A stretch of DNA of 64,000 nt from Saprospiraceae bacterium (GTDB lineage: Bacteria; Bacteroidota; Bacteroidia; Chitinophagales; Saprospiraceae), in NCBI GenBank assembly GCA_016716335.1, contig JADJWN010000004.1, positions 186,001 to 250,000 on the forward strand, in the 5' to 3' direction. The notes under the pieces are model-generated. The model did no database searches and had not been told where the DNA came from. It worked only from the letters and a program-made list of their open reading frames with translations. Below are positions 41,632 to 51,093 of this stretch, one piece after another; position 1 is the first letter of the stretch; each line of letters opens with the position of its first letter. The position numbers were made by a program, and so were the translations under genes.

Positions 41632-42390
41632 TTATAAGTTTTCGAGATATTTTAATTCAGGTATTGCCGGATATCTGGTAAGGTCATGTCCTGAAGGTAC
41701 AACGGATACATAGTTGTTTTTAAGTGCAGCTATGTCGTTATCTTCTGTCTGATCATGAGAGACAAATTTTCCTGTGAGCCAGTAATATTTCTCTCCCCTC
41801 GGGTCTGTCCCTTCCTGAAATTCCTCAACCCAGGTGCCTTCTCCCTGTCTGCATACCCTGATTCCTTGGATCTCATCGGCCGGCACCGAAGGAATATTTA
41901 CATTCAGCAGCTTACAATGCGGAAGTTTTTTATCCAGCACGGCTCTGATGATTTTGGATGCGTAAGCCTTTGCACCGCTAAAATCCGCTTCAAACGAATA
42001 ATCGAGCAATGAAAATCCGATGGAGTCAATCCCCTCAAGGCTGGCTTCCATAGCAGCTGACATGGTGCCTGAATAAATGATATTGATGGATGCATTGGAC
42101 CCATGATTGATCCCCGACACACATAGGTCTATCTGCCTTCCCTTGAGCAGCACATTTTTTGCCAGCTTGACGCAATCCACGGGGGTGCCTGTGCATTCGT
42201 AGGCATCAATTCCTTCAAAAACATTGACCTTGCGGAGTTTTATCGGGTGATTGATCGTGATGGCATGTCCCTGTCCTGACTGTGGTGAGTCCGGTGCCAC
42301 CACCAAAACTTCGTCAAACTGCCGGGCCACCTCCACCAGAGCTTTTATACCGGGTGCTATGATTCCGTCATCATTGGTTACTAATATCAT
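41632..42390 (-). CDS. surE: 5'/3'-nucleotidase SurE
   Basis: Metal-dependent phosphatase of about 252 residues acting on nucleoside monophosphates. The N terminus MILVTNDDGIIAPGI carries the metal-binding Asp pair, and APDSPQSGQGHAIT and SGINHGSNASINIIYSGTMSAAMEA complete the active site. I start at the ATG at 42390 because the family begins with this strand; the ATG at 42423 adds eleven residues that look non-homologous. It heads the surE - small membrane protein - lpxB gene group. Confidence 0.95.
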   Translation of the reverse strand: MILVTNDDGIIAPGIKALVEVARQFDEVLVVAPDSPQSGQGHAITINHPIKLRKVNVFEGIDAYECTGTPVDCVKLAKNVLLKGRQIDLCVSGINHGSNASINIIYSGTMSAAMEASLEGIDSIGFSLLDYSFEADFSGAKAYASKIIRAVLDKKLPHCKLLNVNIPSVPADEIQGIRVCRQGEGTWVEEFQEGTDPRGEKYYWLTGKFVSHDQTEDNDIAALKNNYVSVVPSGHDLTRYPAIPELKYLENL

Positions 42391-42482
42391 ATTTCCTTGT
42401 TCTTCCGTGATGCAAAGTAACATATTATTGAAAAGAAGCAGGTATTAATTTATTGTTTATTTATCCCAACCCTGCTGTAAAC

Positions 42483-42645
42483 ACCCGAACATTGAACGAT
42501 GAACTATGAACGCTCGAACAATGAAACCGCCGCCGCCGGAAACTATGAACACTCGAATTATGAACGATGAACGATGAATCCGCCGCCGGCGGAAACTATG
42601 AACACTCCAGCGAGGAAAATCACGACCCGATGCAATCAAAACATA
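42483..42645 (+). repeat. dispersed intergenic repeat, copy 1
   Basis: Begins ACACCCGAACATTGAACGAT, contains two related GC-rich palindromic cores (CCGCCGCCGGCGG near 42593 and a degenerate one near 42528) and ends CGACCCGATGCAATCAAAA. A close inverted copy lies at 49897-49996. The first part is internally duplicated here. Confidence 0.85.
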
Positions 42646-42950
42646 AACCCATAAACCCATAAACCCTATAAACTCATAAACCCCATCAACCCCCATAAAC
42701 CCCATCAACCCTATAAACCTTATCAACTGGGCGAAGTTGAACACTACCTGTCATGATCCACAACACCACAAAACCACAACACCATAAAACCACTAAACCA
42801 CAACACCACAAAACCACAAAACCACAACCCATCAACCCATCAACCCATCAACCCATCAACCCATCAACCCATCAACTAATAAACCCCTATAAACAACTTA
42901 GCGAATCCACAACTTAGCGAATCTACAATAAACCAACCAACCCATCAACC
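42646..42950. repeat. degenerate AACCCATAA/AACCCATCA tandem tract
   Basis: About 300 bp of short C-rich units: ATAAACCC, then ACCACAACACCAC-type units, then seven near-perfect copies of ACCCATCA around 42828-42880. No unique spacers, so not a CRISPR array. Confidence 0.85.
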
Positions 42951-43040
42951 CCAAAAATTCAGTCCGGAATGCGATAAAAGTCCCTCAGATATTTGGCTGT
43001 TTGCTTAAAATTCCGTATCTTACTATCAAATTGAGGACTT

Positions 43041-43457
43041 ATGAATTTTAGGATTAACCGTATGGACAAGGCCGTAATTCCTGACCTGAATCGCCTCAAA
43101 ACCTTGAAGGGACTCATCCGGGATTATGAATATATGGATGGGAAGGGTTGGGCTTACAATAAGCATCTGTCACTGTTTTTTCAAGATCGGCACAATCTGT
43201 CAGAGACATTTCCTGAGGAGAGATTGGATAAAAAAATCGTGAAGTTGCCTTATGCCAGACTTGTTAATTATGCTGTAAGAATGGAGTATGAGGATGGAGG
43301 CGAGTTGCCCGATGATCTAACTGTGACAGAAAGCATACTCACTGATGTACTGTGGGGAAAACGGGACAAAAGCATAGCAGCATTGCTTGTGGCAGCTCTT
43401 GAAAATATGGATCTGGAAGATGTACATCATGAATTGGAAAACCTGGGCTTTGATTAA
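43041..43457 (+). CDS. hypothetical protein
   Basis: A 138-residue soluble protein rich in charged residues, beginning MNFRINRMDKAVIPDLNRLK. I recognise no domain. Coding character looks real: Bacteroidota-like codon use and an OYE-family gene 31 bp downstream in the same direction, with which it may be co-transcribed. Confidence 0.6.
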   Translation: MNFRINRMDKAVIPDLNRLKTLKGLIRDYEYMDGKGWAYNKHLSLFFQDRHNLSETFPEERLDKKIVKLPYARLVNYAVRMEYEDGGELPDDLTVTESILTDVLWGKRDKSIAALLVAALENMDLEDVHHELENLGFD

Positions 43458-43488
43458 ATTGTATCTGTTGCTCACCTGAGCAAAAAAT

Positions 43489-44601
43489 ATGAGCTTTATG
43501 AAATATTTGATGCCTTACACTTTCAGACAGAAGTCCAAAACGATAAAAAACCGTATTGCACTGGCTCCGATGACCAACGGACAGAGCCATCCTGACGGTA
43601 CGCTGGGTGAAGATGAGTATCACTGGCTTGTCAGAAGGGCAAGAGGCGGATTCGGGATGATATTTACCTGTGCTGCACATGTGAGCAGGGATGGTCAGGG
43701 CTGGCCCGGCGAACTCGGGATCTGGGATGACAGGCACATACCCGGACTTACCCGAGTGGCAGCAGGTATCCGACAGTACGGTGCGGCTGCTGTTGTTCAG
43801 TTATTCCATGGAGGTGCCCGCAGTCCCGAAGCAGTCACCGGCACACAACCCTGGAGTGCTTCGGCGCACCTGTATGTGCCCGGTAAAATAACGGTACAGG
43901 TGAGAGAAGCCACTCCAGAGGATATCCACAGGGTGATCCTCAACTTCAAAGATGCGGCAGTCAGAGCATACAAAGCAGGATTTGACGGAGTGGAGCTCCA
44001 TGCAGCCCATGGATACCTGCTGCATCAGTTCCTCAGTACAGCTACCAACCTCAGAACAGACGAATGGGGTGGCAAGCTTGAGTATCGCAGCAGATTGCTT
44101 ATCCGCATTATACATGAGATAAAGAAAGCCGTACCTGATGATTTTCTGGTCGGAGTACGTATCTCTCCGGAGGATAAATACACGTTCAGGGGTATAGATT
44201 TTGATGACAGTTTACACCTTGCAGAGATGCTTTCTGTGGCCGGAATAGATTTTCTGGATGTTTCTACCTGGCATGCTCTGAAAAAGCCGGATAAGTATCC
44301 TGACAGTCAGAAAGCGCTGATTACCCACTTTCGTGAAATATTGGCTGAAGAGACAGCCCTTATCACTGCCGGAGAGATCTGGACTGCTCAGGATGCTGAG
44401 AAGGTTATGGAGCTCGGGGCAGATATCATCAGTCTGGGAAGGGTGGGGATTGCACATCCGGACTGGCCTTTGCATGCTGTGGACAAAGATTATGCACCTG
44501 CTCGGCCACCTTTTACACCTGATTATCTGGCTTCAGCATCCTTAGGTCCTGATTTCATCCAATACATGAGAAAGTGGCAGGGATTTGTAAGGGATGAGTA
44601 A
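43489..44601 (+). CDS. NADH:flavin oxidoreductase, old yellow enzyme family
   Basis: FMN-dependent ene-reductase-like TIM barrel of 370 residues. The N terminus has NRIALAPMTNGQSHPDG, the active-site region GVELHAAHGYLLHQFLS (His-x-x-His near residue 168), then TDEWGGKLEYRSRLL and the late DIISLGRVGIAHPDWP phosphate-binding segment. It probably reduces activated double bonds using NAD(P)H; the physiological substrate is unknown. An ATG three codons in (43498) is also possible. It follows the hypothetical gene at 43041-43457 by 31 bp. Confidence 0.92.
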   Translation: MSFMKYLMPYTFRQKSKTIKNRIALAPMTNGQSHPDGTLGEDEYHWLVRRARGGFGMIFTCAAHVSRDGQGWPGELGIWDDRHIPGLTRVAAGIRQYGAAAVVQLFHGGARSPEAVTGTQPWSASAHLYVPGKITVQVREATPEDIHRVILNFKDAAVRAYKAGFDGVELHAAHGYLLHQFLSTATNLRTDEWGGKLEYRSRLLIRIIHEIKKAVPDDFLVGVRISPEDKYTFRGIDFDDSLHLAEMLSVAGIDFLDVSTWHALKKPDKYPDSQKALITHFREILAEETALITAGEIWTAQDAEKVMELGADIISLGRVGIAHPDWPLHAVDKDYAPARPPFTPDYLASASLGPDFIQYMRKWQGFVRDE

Positions 44602-44728
44602 GCGAAAATGTTTCTTGTTCAAAATAATATGACTTAAATCATATTTGGCAGTGATCAGGGATTTTTCAAAAGTTCTGATTTTAAACTAATTTTACCGCGG
44701 GATTGTCTGACAGCTTCCTTTCTAAGGG

Positions 44729-45148
44729 ATGATAAAGAATTTTATCATATTTTTTCTTGTGAGTGTGATGACCATTCAGTTGTCTCACAAAATGCTTTTT
44801 GTGTTGCATTACAGCATTTACAAGCAAGAAATTGCTGCATCTAAATGCGTTAATAAAGACAAGCCAAAATTGAAATGTAATGGAAAATGTCACTTGAAAA
44901 AGAAGCTGGAAGAGAAAACCCAACAAAGTCCCAATAATGATTCGACCCTCCCGGGATTATTGAAAAAAATATTTGAACAACAGACATTTTACCTGCCGCT
45001 TAAAGATTTGTATCTGCACAAGGAAATTGTAAGTTCTGGTAGGTGGACTGTTTTCAACTATTCTCAAAATTACAGATTTTCATTTCTGTTTCCTGTATTT
45101 CATCCACCGGAAATCATTGATTCAATTTTCTCATCTTCTGCACATTGA
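44729..45148 (+). CDS. small Cys-containing secreted or membrane-anchored protein of a metal-linked cluster
   Basis: A 139-residue protein. The N-terminal hydrophobic segment (FIIFFLVSVMTIQL) is followed by a basic Cys motif, KLKCNGKCHLKKKL (around residues 48-62), that could bind metal, and a hydrophobic C-terminal part with RFSFLFPVFHPPEI. Proteins of this look are common in Bacteroidota beside copper or metal-related outer-membrane genes, as here (transporter-like gene, MbnP, MbnH downstream). Function is inferred from context only. Confidence 0.65.
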   Translation: MIKNFIIFFLVSVMTIQLSHKMLFVLHYSIYKQEIAASKCVNKDKPKLKCNGKCHLKKKLEEKTQQSPNNDSTLPGLLKKIFEQQTFYLPLKDLYLHKEIVSSGRWTVFNYSQNYRFSFLFPVFHPPEIIDSIFSSSAH

Positions 45149-45482
45149 CTTATTTTTTTGAGCAAACTGTCACAATGGGTCCAATCGGAAAGAGGGAGTA
45201 TATATGCATTGGATAAAGAAATGATGACTGCTTAATGAGCGGGAATTTATTTAGTCGGAATGAAGAGTCTGAACTTTGTAATTAGGGCTGAAATGGTATT
45301 AAAATAAGCACTCTCCTGAAGCTGTCTTAGTGGCCTGATGTGATGTATCAGTATGCTGATTTATTTTTAAAACCATTGCAGAAACCGATATCCCTGTGCA
45401 TAATCTTGGCATAAAACCCTGACAGATTGGATTGTCGCAGAAGAGCAGATTGAAATTATTTTATTATTCTAAAATTTTTGTC
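45149..45482. other. gene-free interval before the copper-linked operon
   Basis: About 330 bp with no credible frame or RNA gene. It likely contains the promoter of the three-gene group that follows, but I see no convincing TAnnTTTG box. Confidence 0.4.
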
Positions 45483-46406
45483 ATGAAAAATATTGCCATG
45501 TATATGATGCAGGTAATATTGCTCCTTGCAATCTTCGAAGTGCCTCTGCAGGCATGCGATCTTTGCGGATGCTCAGCGTCCAATCCATCAATGGGCATAT
45601 TACCGGCATTCAGAAAGCATTTTACAGGGTTCAGATATCAAAGACGAAGTTTTAATACAGCGCATCCGCACACAGTGGATCTGACAGAACAGTTATCAGG
45701 AAAAGATAATTTTCAGTCTGTTGAATGGTTTTCAAGATTTGCTGTACATGAAAATTGGCAGTTATTTGTCAATGTCCCGTTTCATTTTTTCAACCGGTCA
45801 GAAGAGGCATTATCATACAGTACGAAAGGAATAGGTGATATTTCACTGATAGCCATGATTTTGCTGCTTGATAATACTAAGGACCCAACCCGGTCTCTGA
45901 CCCATGCCCTTCAGCTGGGTATGGGAGTGAAAGCACCGGTCGGTCATTATACTTTGAGGCAGGACGGCTTTCTTATTCATCCCAATCTCCAGCCCGGTAC
46001 AGGTACGTGGGATTTCCCGTTTTCAGCCTTATACACCATTAGGTTTAAAAAATGGGGTTTGAATACAGAGACCCAATACCGGATAAATGGCAGAAACAAT
46101 CTGAAATATGACTTTGGCAACAGTCTTTTTGTAGCAGGGAGATTATTTTACTGGTATTCGGCCGGGGATATTACTTTCTTACCTCAGGCAGGTATCCAAT
46201 GGGAACATAGGAGCAAAGACCGGAGAAATAATCTATCTGACCCGTACACAGGTGGAAAACAGTCTCAGCTGGTGTTGGGCTTTGATATGTATTATAAAAA
46301 TTTTGTCTTCGGAGCATCGTGGTCAAATCCTGTTAACCAGCATCTCGGCGAGGGCATGGTCACAGCTTTGCCGGCACTGACCGGAAGGCTGCGTTATCTT
46401 TTTTAA
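45483..46406 (+). CDS. outer-membrane transporter-like protein with CDLCGC motif
   Basis: About 307 residues. Signal peptide (MMQVILLLAIFEVPLQA) then the motif CDLCGCSAS at the mature N terminus, a possible metal ligand, followed by alternating strands typical of an outer-membrane beta barrel (MGVKAPVGHYTLRQ, WGLNTETQYRING, FVFGASWSNPVNQ, LRYLF at the end). Such proteins precede MbnP/MbnH-type genes in many Bacteroidota. The ATG at 45483 is chosen because the signal peptide follows it directly. It lies 19 bp before the MbnP-like gene. Confidence 0.75.
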   Translation: MKNIAMYMMQVILLLAIFEVPLQACDLCGCSASNPSMGILPAFRKHFTGFRYQRRSFNTAHPHTVDLTEQLSGKDNFQSVEWFSRFAVHENWQLFVNVPFHFFNRSEEALSYSTKGIGDISLIAMILLLDNTKDPTRSLTHALQLGMGVKAPVGHYTLRQDGFLIHPNLQPGTGTWDFPFSALYTIRFKKWGLNTETQYRINGRNNLKYDFGNSLFVAGRLFYWYSAGDITFLPQAGIQWEHRSKDRRNNLSDPYTGGKQSQLVLGFDMYYKNFVFGASWSNPVNQHLGEGMVTALPALTGRLRYLF

Positions 46407-46425
46407 CAATTAAAATCTATAAAAC

Positions 46426-47193
46426 ATGAAATACTCAGGTATAAAATTTTTAACACTCACATTATTGGTGATTTTATCCGGTCTTTTATCCTGCAGTAAG
46501 GATGACCATGACCATAATGCTGATCCCGGCAAAGTAATTCTTGAATTTGAGCACGTATTCGGGCCGGCCGGGCTTCCATTCAGCCTTAATAAGGAATTTA
46601 CCCATCCAAGATTGCAGGAAAATATGACCTTCAGCACATTCAGATATTATATATCGAATATCAGATTGAGGGATCTATCCGGCAACTGGTGGTCTCAACC
46701 TGAAAGTTATTATATCGTGGATGCCAAATCTGTCAATGATGCTAAAATCAAAATGAATGAAGTGCCGGCGGGTACCTATGATGCCATAGAGATTCTGTTT
46801 GGAGTAGATAGCCTCAGAAACGTGAGTGGTGCACAAAGCGGAGCATTATCCCCATCCGAAGGAATGTTCTGGAGTTGGAATACGGGCTATATAATGCTGA
46901 AGGCAGAAGGTACTTCCCCGGCATCTGCAGATGGTACCTTTGCCTTCCATTTGGGAGGATTTTCAGGGCCGAATGCTGTGCCATATAAAAGAATATTTAC
47001 TTTCAATGGTGAGAGTTTTGAAATCAGTAAATCAAAATCAGCACAAATTCACTTCAAGGCCAACACAGCCAGACTTTGGCATAGTTCCGACGGATTGGCG
47101 GTGAGATCCAAGCAGCATATGCCCGGGCCGGTAGCTGCCACGATGTCTAAGGATTTTTATGATGGTGTAGTATTTGACCATATTCACAAATAA
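46426..47193 (+). CDS. MbnP-family copper-binding lipoprotein
   Basis: A 255-residue protein with a lipobox (LLSC, Cys23), a His/Asp-rich start (DDHDHNAD) and the MbnP-like core: VILEFEHVFGPAGL, FSTFRYYISNIRL, VPAGTYDAIEILFGVD and FAFHLGGFSGPNA. In characterised systems the partner di-heme enzyme MbnH converts a Trp of MbnP to kynurenine, creating a copper site. The MbnH-like gene follows directly. There are no methanobactin biosynthesis genes in the window, so a role in general copper handling is inferred. Confidence 0.85.
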   Translation: MKYSGIKFLTLTLLVILSGLLSCSKDDHDHNADPGKVILEFEHVFGPAGLPFSLNKEFTHPRLQENMTFSTFRYYISNIRLRDLSGNWWSQPESYYIVDAKSVNDAKIKMNEVPAGTYDAIEILFGVDSLRNVSGAQSGALSPSEGMFWSWNTGYIMLKAEGTSPASADGTFAFHLGGFSGPNAVPYKRIFTFNGESFEISKSKSAQIHFKANTARLWHSSDGLAVRSKQHMPGPVAATMSKDFYDGVVFDHIHK

Positions 47194-47200
47194 AAATATC

Positions 47201-48225
47201 ATGATACAAAAACTTGTAATATTACTTGTGATTATAAGTTTTTACGGGTGTCAGAAAGAGGATAATGCAGGAGAGGCGGAAGCGTTTCGCCTCCCTGCAC
47301 ATTTTCCGGAGCCTGTATATGATTTTAGCCGTAATCCTTTTACAAAAGAAGGCTTCGAATTGGGAAGAAAACTCTTTTACGATCCAATCTTGTCTTTGGA
47401 CAGCACGGTATCCTGTGGCACCTGTCATGCTCAGGTACATGCTTTTGCCGACCATAATACTGCTTTCAGTGCAGGTATTGATGGAAGATTGGGTGCAAGG
47501 AATGCGCCTCCTATATTCAATCTGATGTGGAAAAAACATTTCATGTGGGATGGGGGCATCAATCATATTGAAGTCATGCCCGTAGCACCCATCACCGATA
47601 AAAATGAAATGGGTGAATCACTGAAAGAAGTAATCTCCAAATTGTCCGGACATAAAGAATATCCGGTTCTTTTCAAAAAAGTATTCGGGAAGGAAAAAAT
47701 AGATGACCGACAGCTTTTGCTGGCTTTGGCACAGTTTCAGGGAAGAATAATATCAGCGACTTCCAGATACGATCTGTATCTGCAGGGTAAAGCATCGTTT
47801 TCGGAGGATGAAAAAAAGGGATTCGAAATTTTCAAAGAGAAATGTGCTGCCTGTCATACCCCTCCTTTATTTACTGATCAGAGTTTCAGGAATACCGGAC
47901 TGGATTTTCACTCCAAAGATCCGGGAGAGCAAGGATTACGCTTTTGGATACGGACCATGGAAAATTTGCTGTTCCTTCTTTGCGTAATATAGCCTTGACC
48001 TATCCATACATGCATGATGGCAGGTTCAGATCTTTGGATGAGGTACTTGATTTTTACATATCCGGCGTAAAAGATAATCCCAATCTCGACCCCATGCTAA
48101 AGAATGAGCAAACACTTAAGACTGGAATCTCTATCACTCATGAGGAAAAGCAAATGCTGATCAAATTTTTACATACGCTTACAGATCATACCATGTTGAG
48201 CAATCACCTGTATGCTGAACAGTAA
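47201..48225 (+). CDS. MbnH/MauG-like di-heme cytochrome c peroxidase-family protein, frameshifted
   Basis: About 342 residues when repaired. Lipobox FYGC (Cys17) then two c-type heme sites, CGTCH (residues 72-76) and CAACH (215-219), and the typical PPIFN, MWDGG and VPSLRNIALTYPYMHDGRF segments. The first frame ends at 47992; the rest runs from about 47944 to 48225. They join if the T run near 47943 has one more T (giving GLRFLDTDHGKF). The gene is 7 bp after the MbnP-like gene. The pair suggests peroxide-driven modification of MbnP; a true cytochrome c peroxidase is the alternative. Confidence 0.85.
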
Positions 48226-48322
48226 TGAATATCCACTGAGAGAATTCTGAATAGCCCGGATTTAGATCGGAGAGTATGGAATTAATAAATATTTTTGTAT
48301 CGATTTTGAAAAACAGGTGTAA

Positions 48323-49786
48323 TCAATTATCCAGATCACCCAGCATTCCACTCAGAGGATCCGAAAAATTAAGGCTGTTTTCCATAATATTCTTGCCGAT
48401 AACTTCACTTTCAGACAAGCCGTATAAAACCAGTTCCATCAATGGACACAGCTCCTCCCCTGCGGGAAGGTAATTGATGCCTAATTTTTCGAGGCCGGCC
48501 ACTGCATTGAGGGCTTTTTCGTAATTTGCATTGCTGTCATCATTCATGAGATCCACACTATTACCTCCCGAAAACCAGGCTTTAATGACGCCATACTCAT
48601 CTCTCGACTCACGTTTCAATTTCTGATTGGGATTGGGAAAGTATTCCAGAAAGAGTTCTTTTACGGATTTGAATATCAGGCTCAGTGCCACATTGTAGGG
48701 GCCTTCCTGTTCTCCTTCATATACCAGTTCGACCTTGCCGGTGATAGCCGGTATCACTCCCCAGAAATCGGTAATACGTGTCACTGTATTTTTCTCGCCA
48801 TTCAGGAGCATTCTTCTTTCGGCGGTGCTGTAAAGATTTTCAAGTGCAGAGATGCTCAATCGGGCAGATACTCCGCTTTTTTCATCCACGTATTCGCTGG
48901 TCCGTGCATTGAAGCTGATCATTTCTATCAGTTTGCGATGGATCGTAGGTACGTGTATATGTTTGGATTGGGCTTCCGGTATCTTGGCTTCCTGCGCAGT
49001 GATCTGCATGGCTGTCTCCACACTGCGGGGATAGTGGGTGAGTATCTGGCTTTCTATGCGGTCTTTGAGCGGGGTGATGATACTTCCGCGGTTGGTGTAG
49101 TCTTCGGGGTTGGCAGTAAATACAAAAGCGATATCTAAGGGCAGCCTTACCTTAAATCCACGTATCTGCAGGTCACCTTCCTGAAGTATATTGAAAAGGG
49201 ATACCTGAATCCTCGCCTGCAGGTCGGGCAGCTCATTAATCACAAAAATGCATCTGTGAGATCTCGGTATCAGACCGAAATGGATGACCCGCTCATCCGA
49301 ATAAGGCAATTTGAGGTTAGCAGCTTTGATGGGGTCCACATCACCGATCAGATCTGCGATACTCACATCCGGCGTTGCCAGCTTCTCAATGTATCTCTCA
49401 GATCTGTGCATCCAGATCACAGGGGTGTCATCGCCCATTTCTGCGATTTTGTCCGATGCATATCTGGATATCGGGAGCAATGGGTCATCATTGAGCTCCG
49501 AACCCTCCACCACGGGGATGTATTCATCCAATAGTCCGGTCATAAGCCGTGCCATCCGGGTCTTTGCCTGACCACGCAATCCCAGAAGCAGGATGTTGTG
49601 TCCCGATAGTACGGCCCGCTCCATATCCGGCAAAACGGTATCCTCAAAGCCCAGTATGCCTTCAAATATTTTCTCCCGGTTTTTGAGTTTGTGTATCAAA
49701 TTGTCTCTCATCTCCTGCTTTAGCCCTTTGGGCTTGTAGCCGGAGGATTTAAGTTGTCCTAATGTTTTTATTTTCTGTATATCCAT
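48323..49786 (-). CDS. MoxR/Mg-chelatase-type AAA+ ATPase
   Basis: A 487-residue AAA+ protein. Walker A lies in GLRGQAKT (residues 69-76), Walker B in CIFVINELPDL, the helix-2 insert of the Mg-chelatase clade in IRGFKVRLPLDIAFVFTANPEDY, and a sensor-type TPLKDRIESQ. The C-terminal 200 residues are helical. Such ATPases act as chaperone-like assembly factors, usually with a vWA protein; the vWA gene lies directly upstream on the same strand, separated by about 205 bp of repeat. Substrate unknown. Confidence 0.9.
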   Translation of the reverse strand: MDIQKIKTLGQLKSSGYKPKGLKQEMRDNLIHKLKNREKIFEGILGFEDTVLPDMERAVLSGHNILLLGLRGQAKTRMARLMTGLLDEYIPVVEGSELNDDPLLPISRYASDKIAEMGDDTPVIWMHRSERYIEKLATPDVSIADLIGDVDPIKAANLKLPYSDERVIHFGLIPRSHRCIFVINELPDLQARIQVSLFNILQEGDLQIRGFKVRLPLDIAFVFTANPEDYTNRGSIITPLKDRIESQILTHYPRSVETAMQITAQEAKIPEAQSKHIHVPTIHRKLIEMISFNARTSEYVDEKSGVSARLSISALENLYSTAERRMLLNGEKNTVTRITDFWGVIPAITGKVELVYEGEQEGPYNVALSLIFKSVKELFLEYFPNPNQKLKRESRDEYGVIKAWFSGGNSVDLMNDDSNANYEKALNAVAGLEKLGINYLPAGEELCPLMELVLYGLSESEVIGKNIMENSLNFSDPLSGMLGDLDN

Positions 49787-49809
49787 TGGATGTTGTTTGA
49801 TTTTTTATA

Positions 49810-49996
49810 TTTCGTCAATCAGGTTTTGGGATGCTTCGCATTGAATGGTTTATGGGTTTTATGAGGTTTATGAATTTATTGGGTTAATAGGGTTGATATT
49901 TTGATTGCACCGGGTCGTGATTTTCCTCGCTGGAGTGTTCATCGTTTCCGCCGCCGGCGGATTCATAGTTCATCGTTCAATGTTCGGGTGTTCAAT
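49810..49996 (-). repeat. dispersed intergenic repeat, copy 2 (inverted), with AAACCCATAA-like tract
   Basis: The reverse complement of 49897-49996 closely matches 42483-42645 without its internal duplication. It is followed (49810-49896) by the same kind of AACCCATAAA units as at 42646 onward. It contains the palindrome CCGCCGGCGG. Its edge supplies the TGA stop of the vWA gene. Confidence 0.85.
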
Positions 49997-51093
49997 TCCG
50001 TCTCTTTTTGTTTTGTTTGTAATCCATGAATATAAATTCACCTAATCCGTCGAGAGAAGAATAAAATGCCTTACCTCCGTTGGCCTTGGTAAACTGATCT
50101 ACAAAGTGCACCAGATACGGGTCTCTTGCTATCATAAAAGTAGTGATGGGAATGTGGATTTTACGACAGTTTACCGCCAGAGCCAGAGTCCTGTTGAGTA
50201 TCTTCCTGTCCAATCCAAAACTATTTTTATAATAATTCTTACCTTTTTTGATACATGTGGGTTTGCCGTCAGTAATCATCATGATCTGTTTGTTGGGATT
50301 TTTGCGTTTGCGTAGTATATCCATGGCAAGCTCAAGTCCGGCCACAGTGTTGGTATGGTAAGGGCCCACCTCCAGATAGGGCAGGTCTTTGATTTCAATC
50401 TGCCATGCGTCATCACCAAAGACTATGATATCCAGGGTGTCTTTGGGATATCGGGTGATAATGAGTTCGCTGAGGGCCATGGCCACCTTTTTGGCCGGAG
50501 TGATTCTGTCTTCACCATACAAAATCATGGAATGCGAAATATCAATCATCAGCACAGTGCTGGTCTGACTCTGGAAGTAGGTCTCATGTATAGCAAGGTC
50601 ATTTTCTGTAAGTCTGAAATCATCAAGACCATGATTGATCTGTGCATTGCGCAGGGTCTCGGAGACAGCCAGATTATCTAATTTGTCCCCAAACTGATAA
50701 GGTCTGAGTTCACTCGTGAATTCATCACCCTGGCCCGAAATATTTGTGGTATGCTCTCCTTTTCTGGATTTTTTTAACTGGTCAAAAATTTCGTCTAATG
50801 CCTGTCTTCGAAGGGCTATCTCCATTTTGGAAGTGGGGTTGAAGCCCGAACCTCTTCCCTGCCCGGTCTCCCCTGATGTATCCTTTATCCATCAGGTCTT
50901 TTACAAAATCCCCGATTCCATAATTTTCGTCCGTGAGCTTGTATTTCTTATCCAGTTCTGTAAGCCAGGCTATAGCTTCATAAACATCACCCGAAGTATG
51001 CAGCAGCAAGTCTTTGAAGATTTTAAATAATCTTTCAAAAGGGTCATTGTCCGATGCATCCGGGGTGTAATCTTTGAATCTCCATCCTATCAT
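49992..51093 (-). CDS. vWA-domain partner of the MoxR-type ATPase, frameshifted
   Basis: About 367 residues when repaired. The N-terminal part (from MIGWRFKDYTPDAS, ATG at 51093) is helical with YEAIAWLTELDKKYKL and GIGDFVKDLMDKGYI; the C-terminal part is a vWA domain with the metal site DISHS, TVAGLELAMDIL and ITDGKPT. The frames join if one G of GGGG near 50880 is removed, giving GETGQGRGSGFNPTSK before MEIALRRQALDEIF. The longer upstream frame to 51297 is not supported. With the adjacent ATPase it forms a typical MoxR-vWA pair, possibly a cofactor- or complex-assembly module. Confidence 0.85.

Larger units (their letters stand above)
42391..43040. other. 650-bp gene-free region filled with short repeats
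   Basis: It holds a copy of a dispersed repeat (42483-42645), then a microsatellite-like tract of AAACCCATAAACCC/ACCCATCAACCC units to about 42950. One 95-codon frame across the repeats (42457-42744 minus) is not a credible gene. Upstream signals of surE lie at its left end. Confidence 0.8.

Noticed and set aside
42457..42744. 95-codon frame on the minus strand
   Set aside because: It is the translation of the short repeats, with low-complexity FIGFMG-type sequence.
42646..42950. Possible CRISPR array (regular short repeats)
   Set aside because: Units are about 8-12 bp with no unique spacers between them; it is a microsatellite-like tract.
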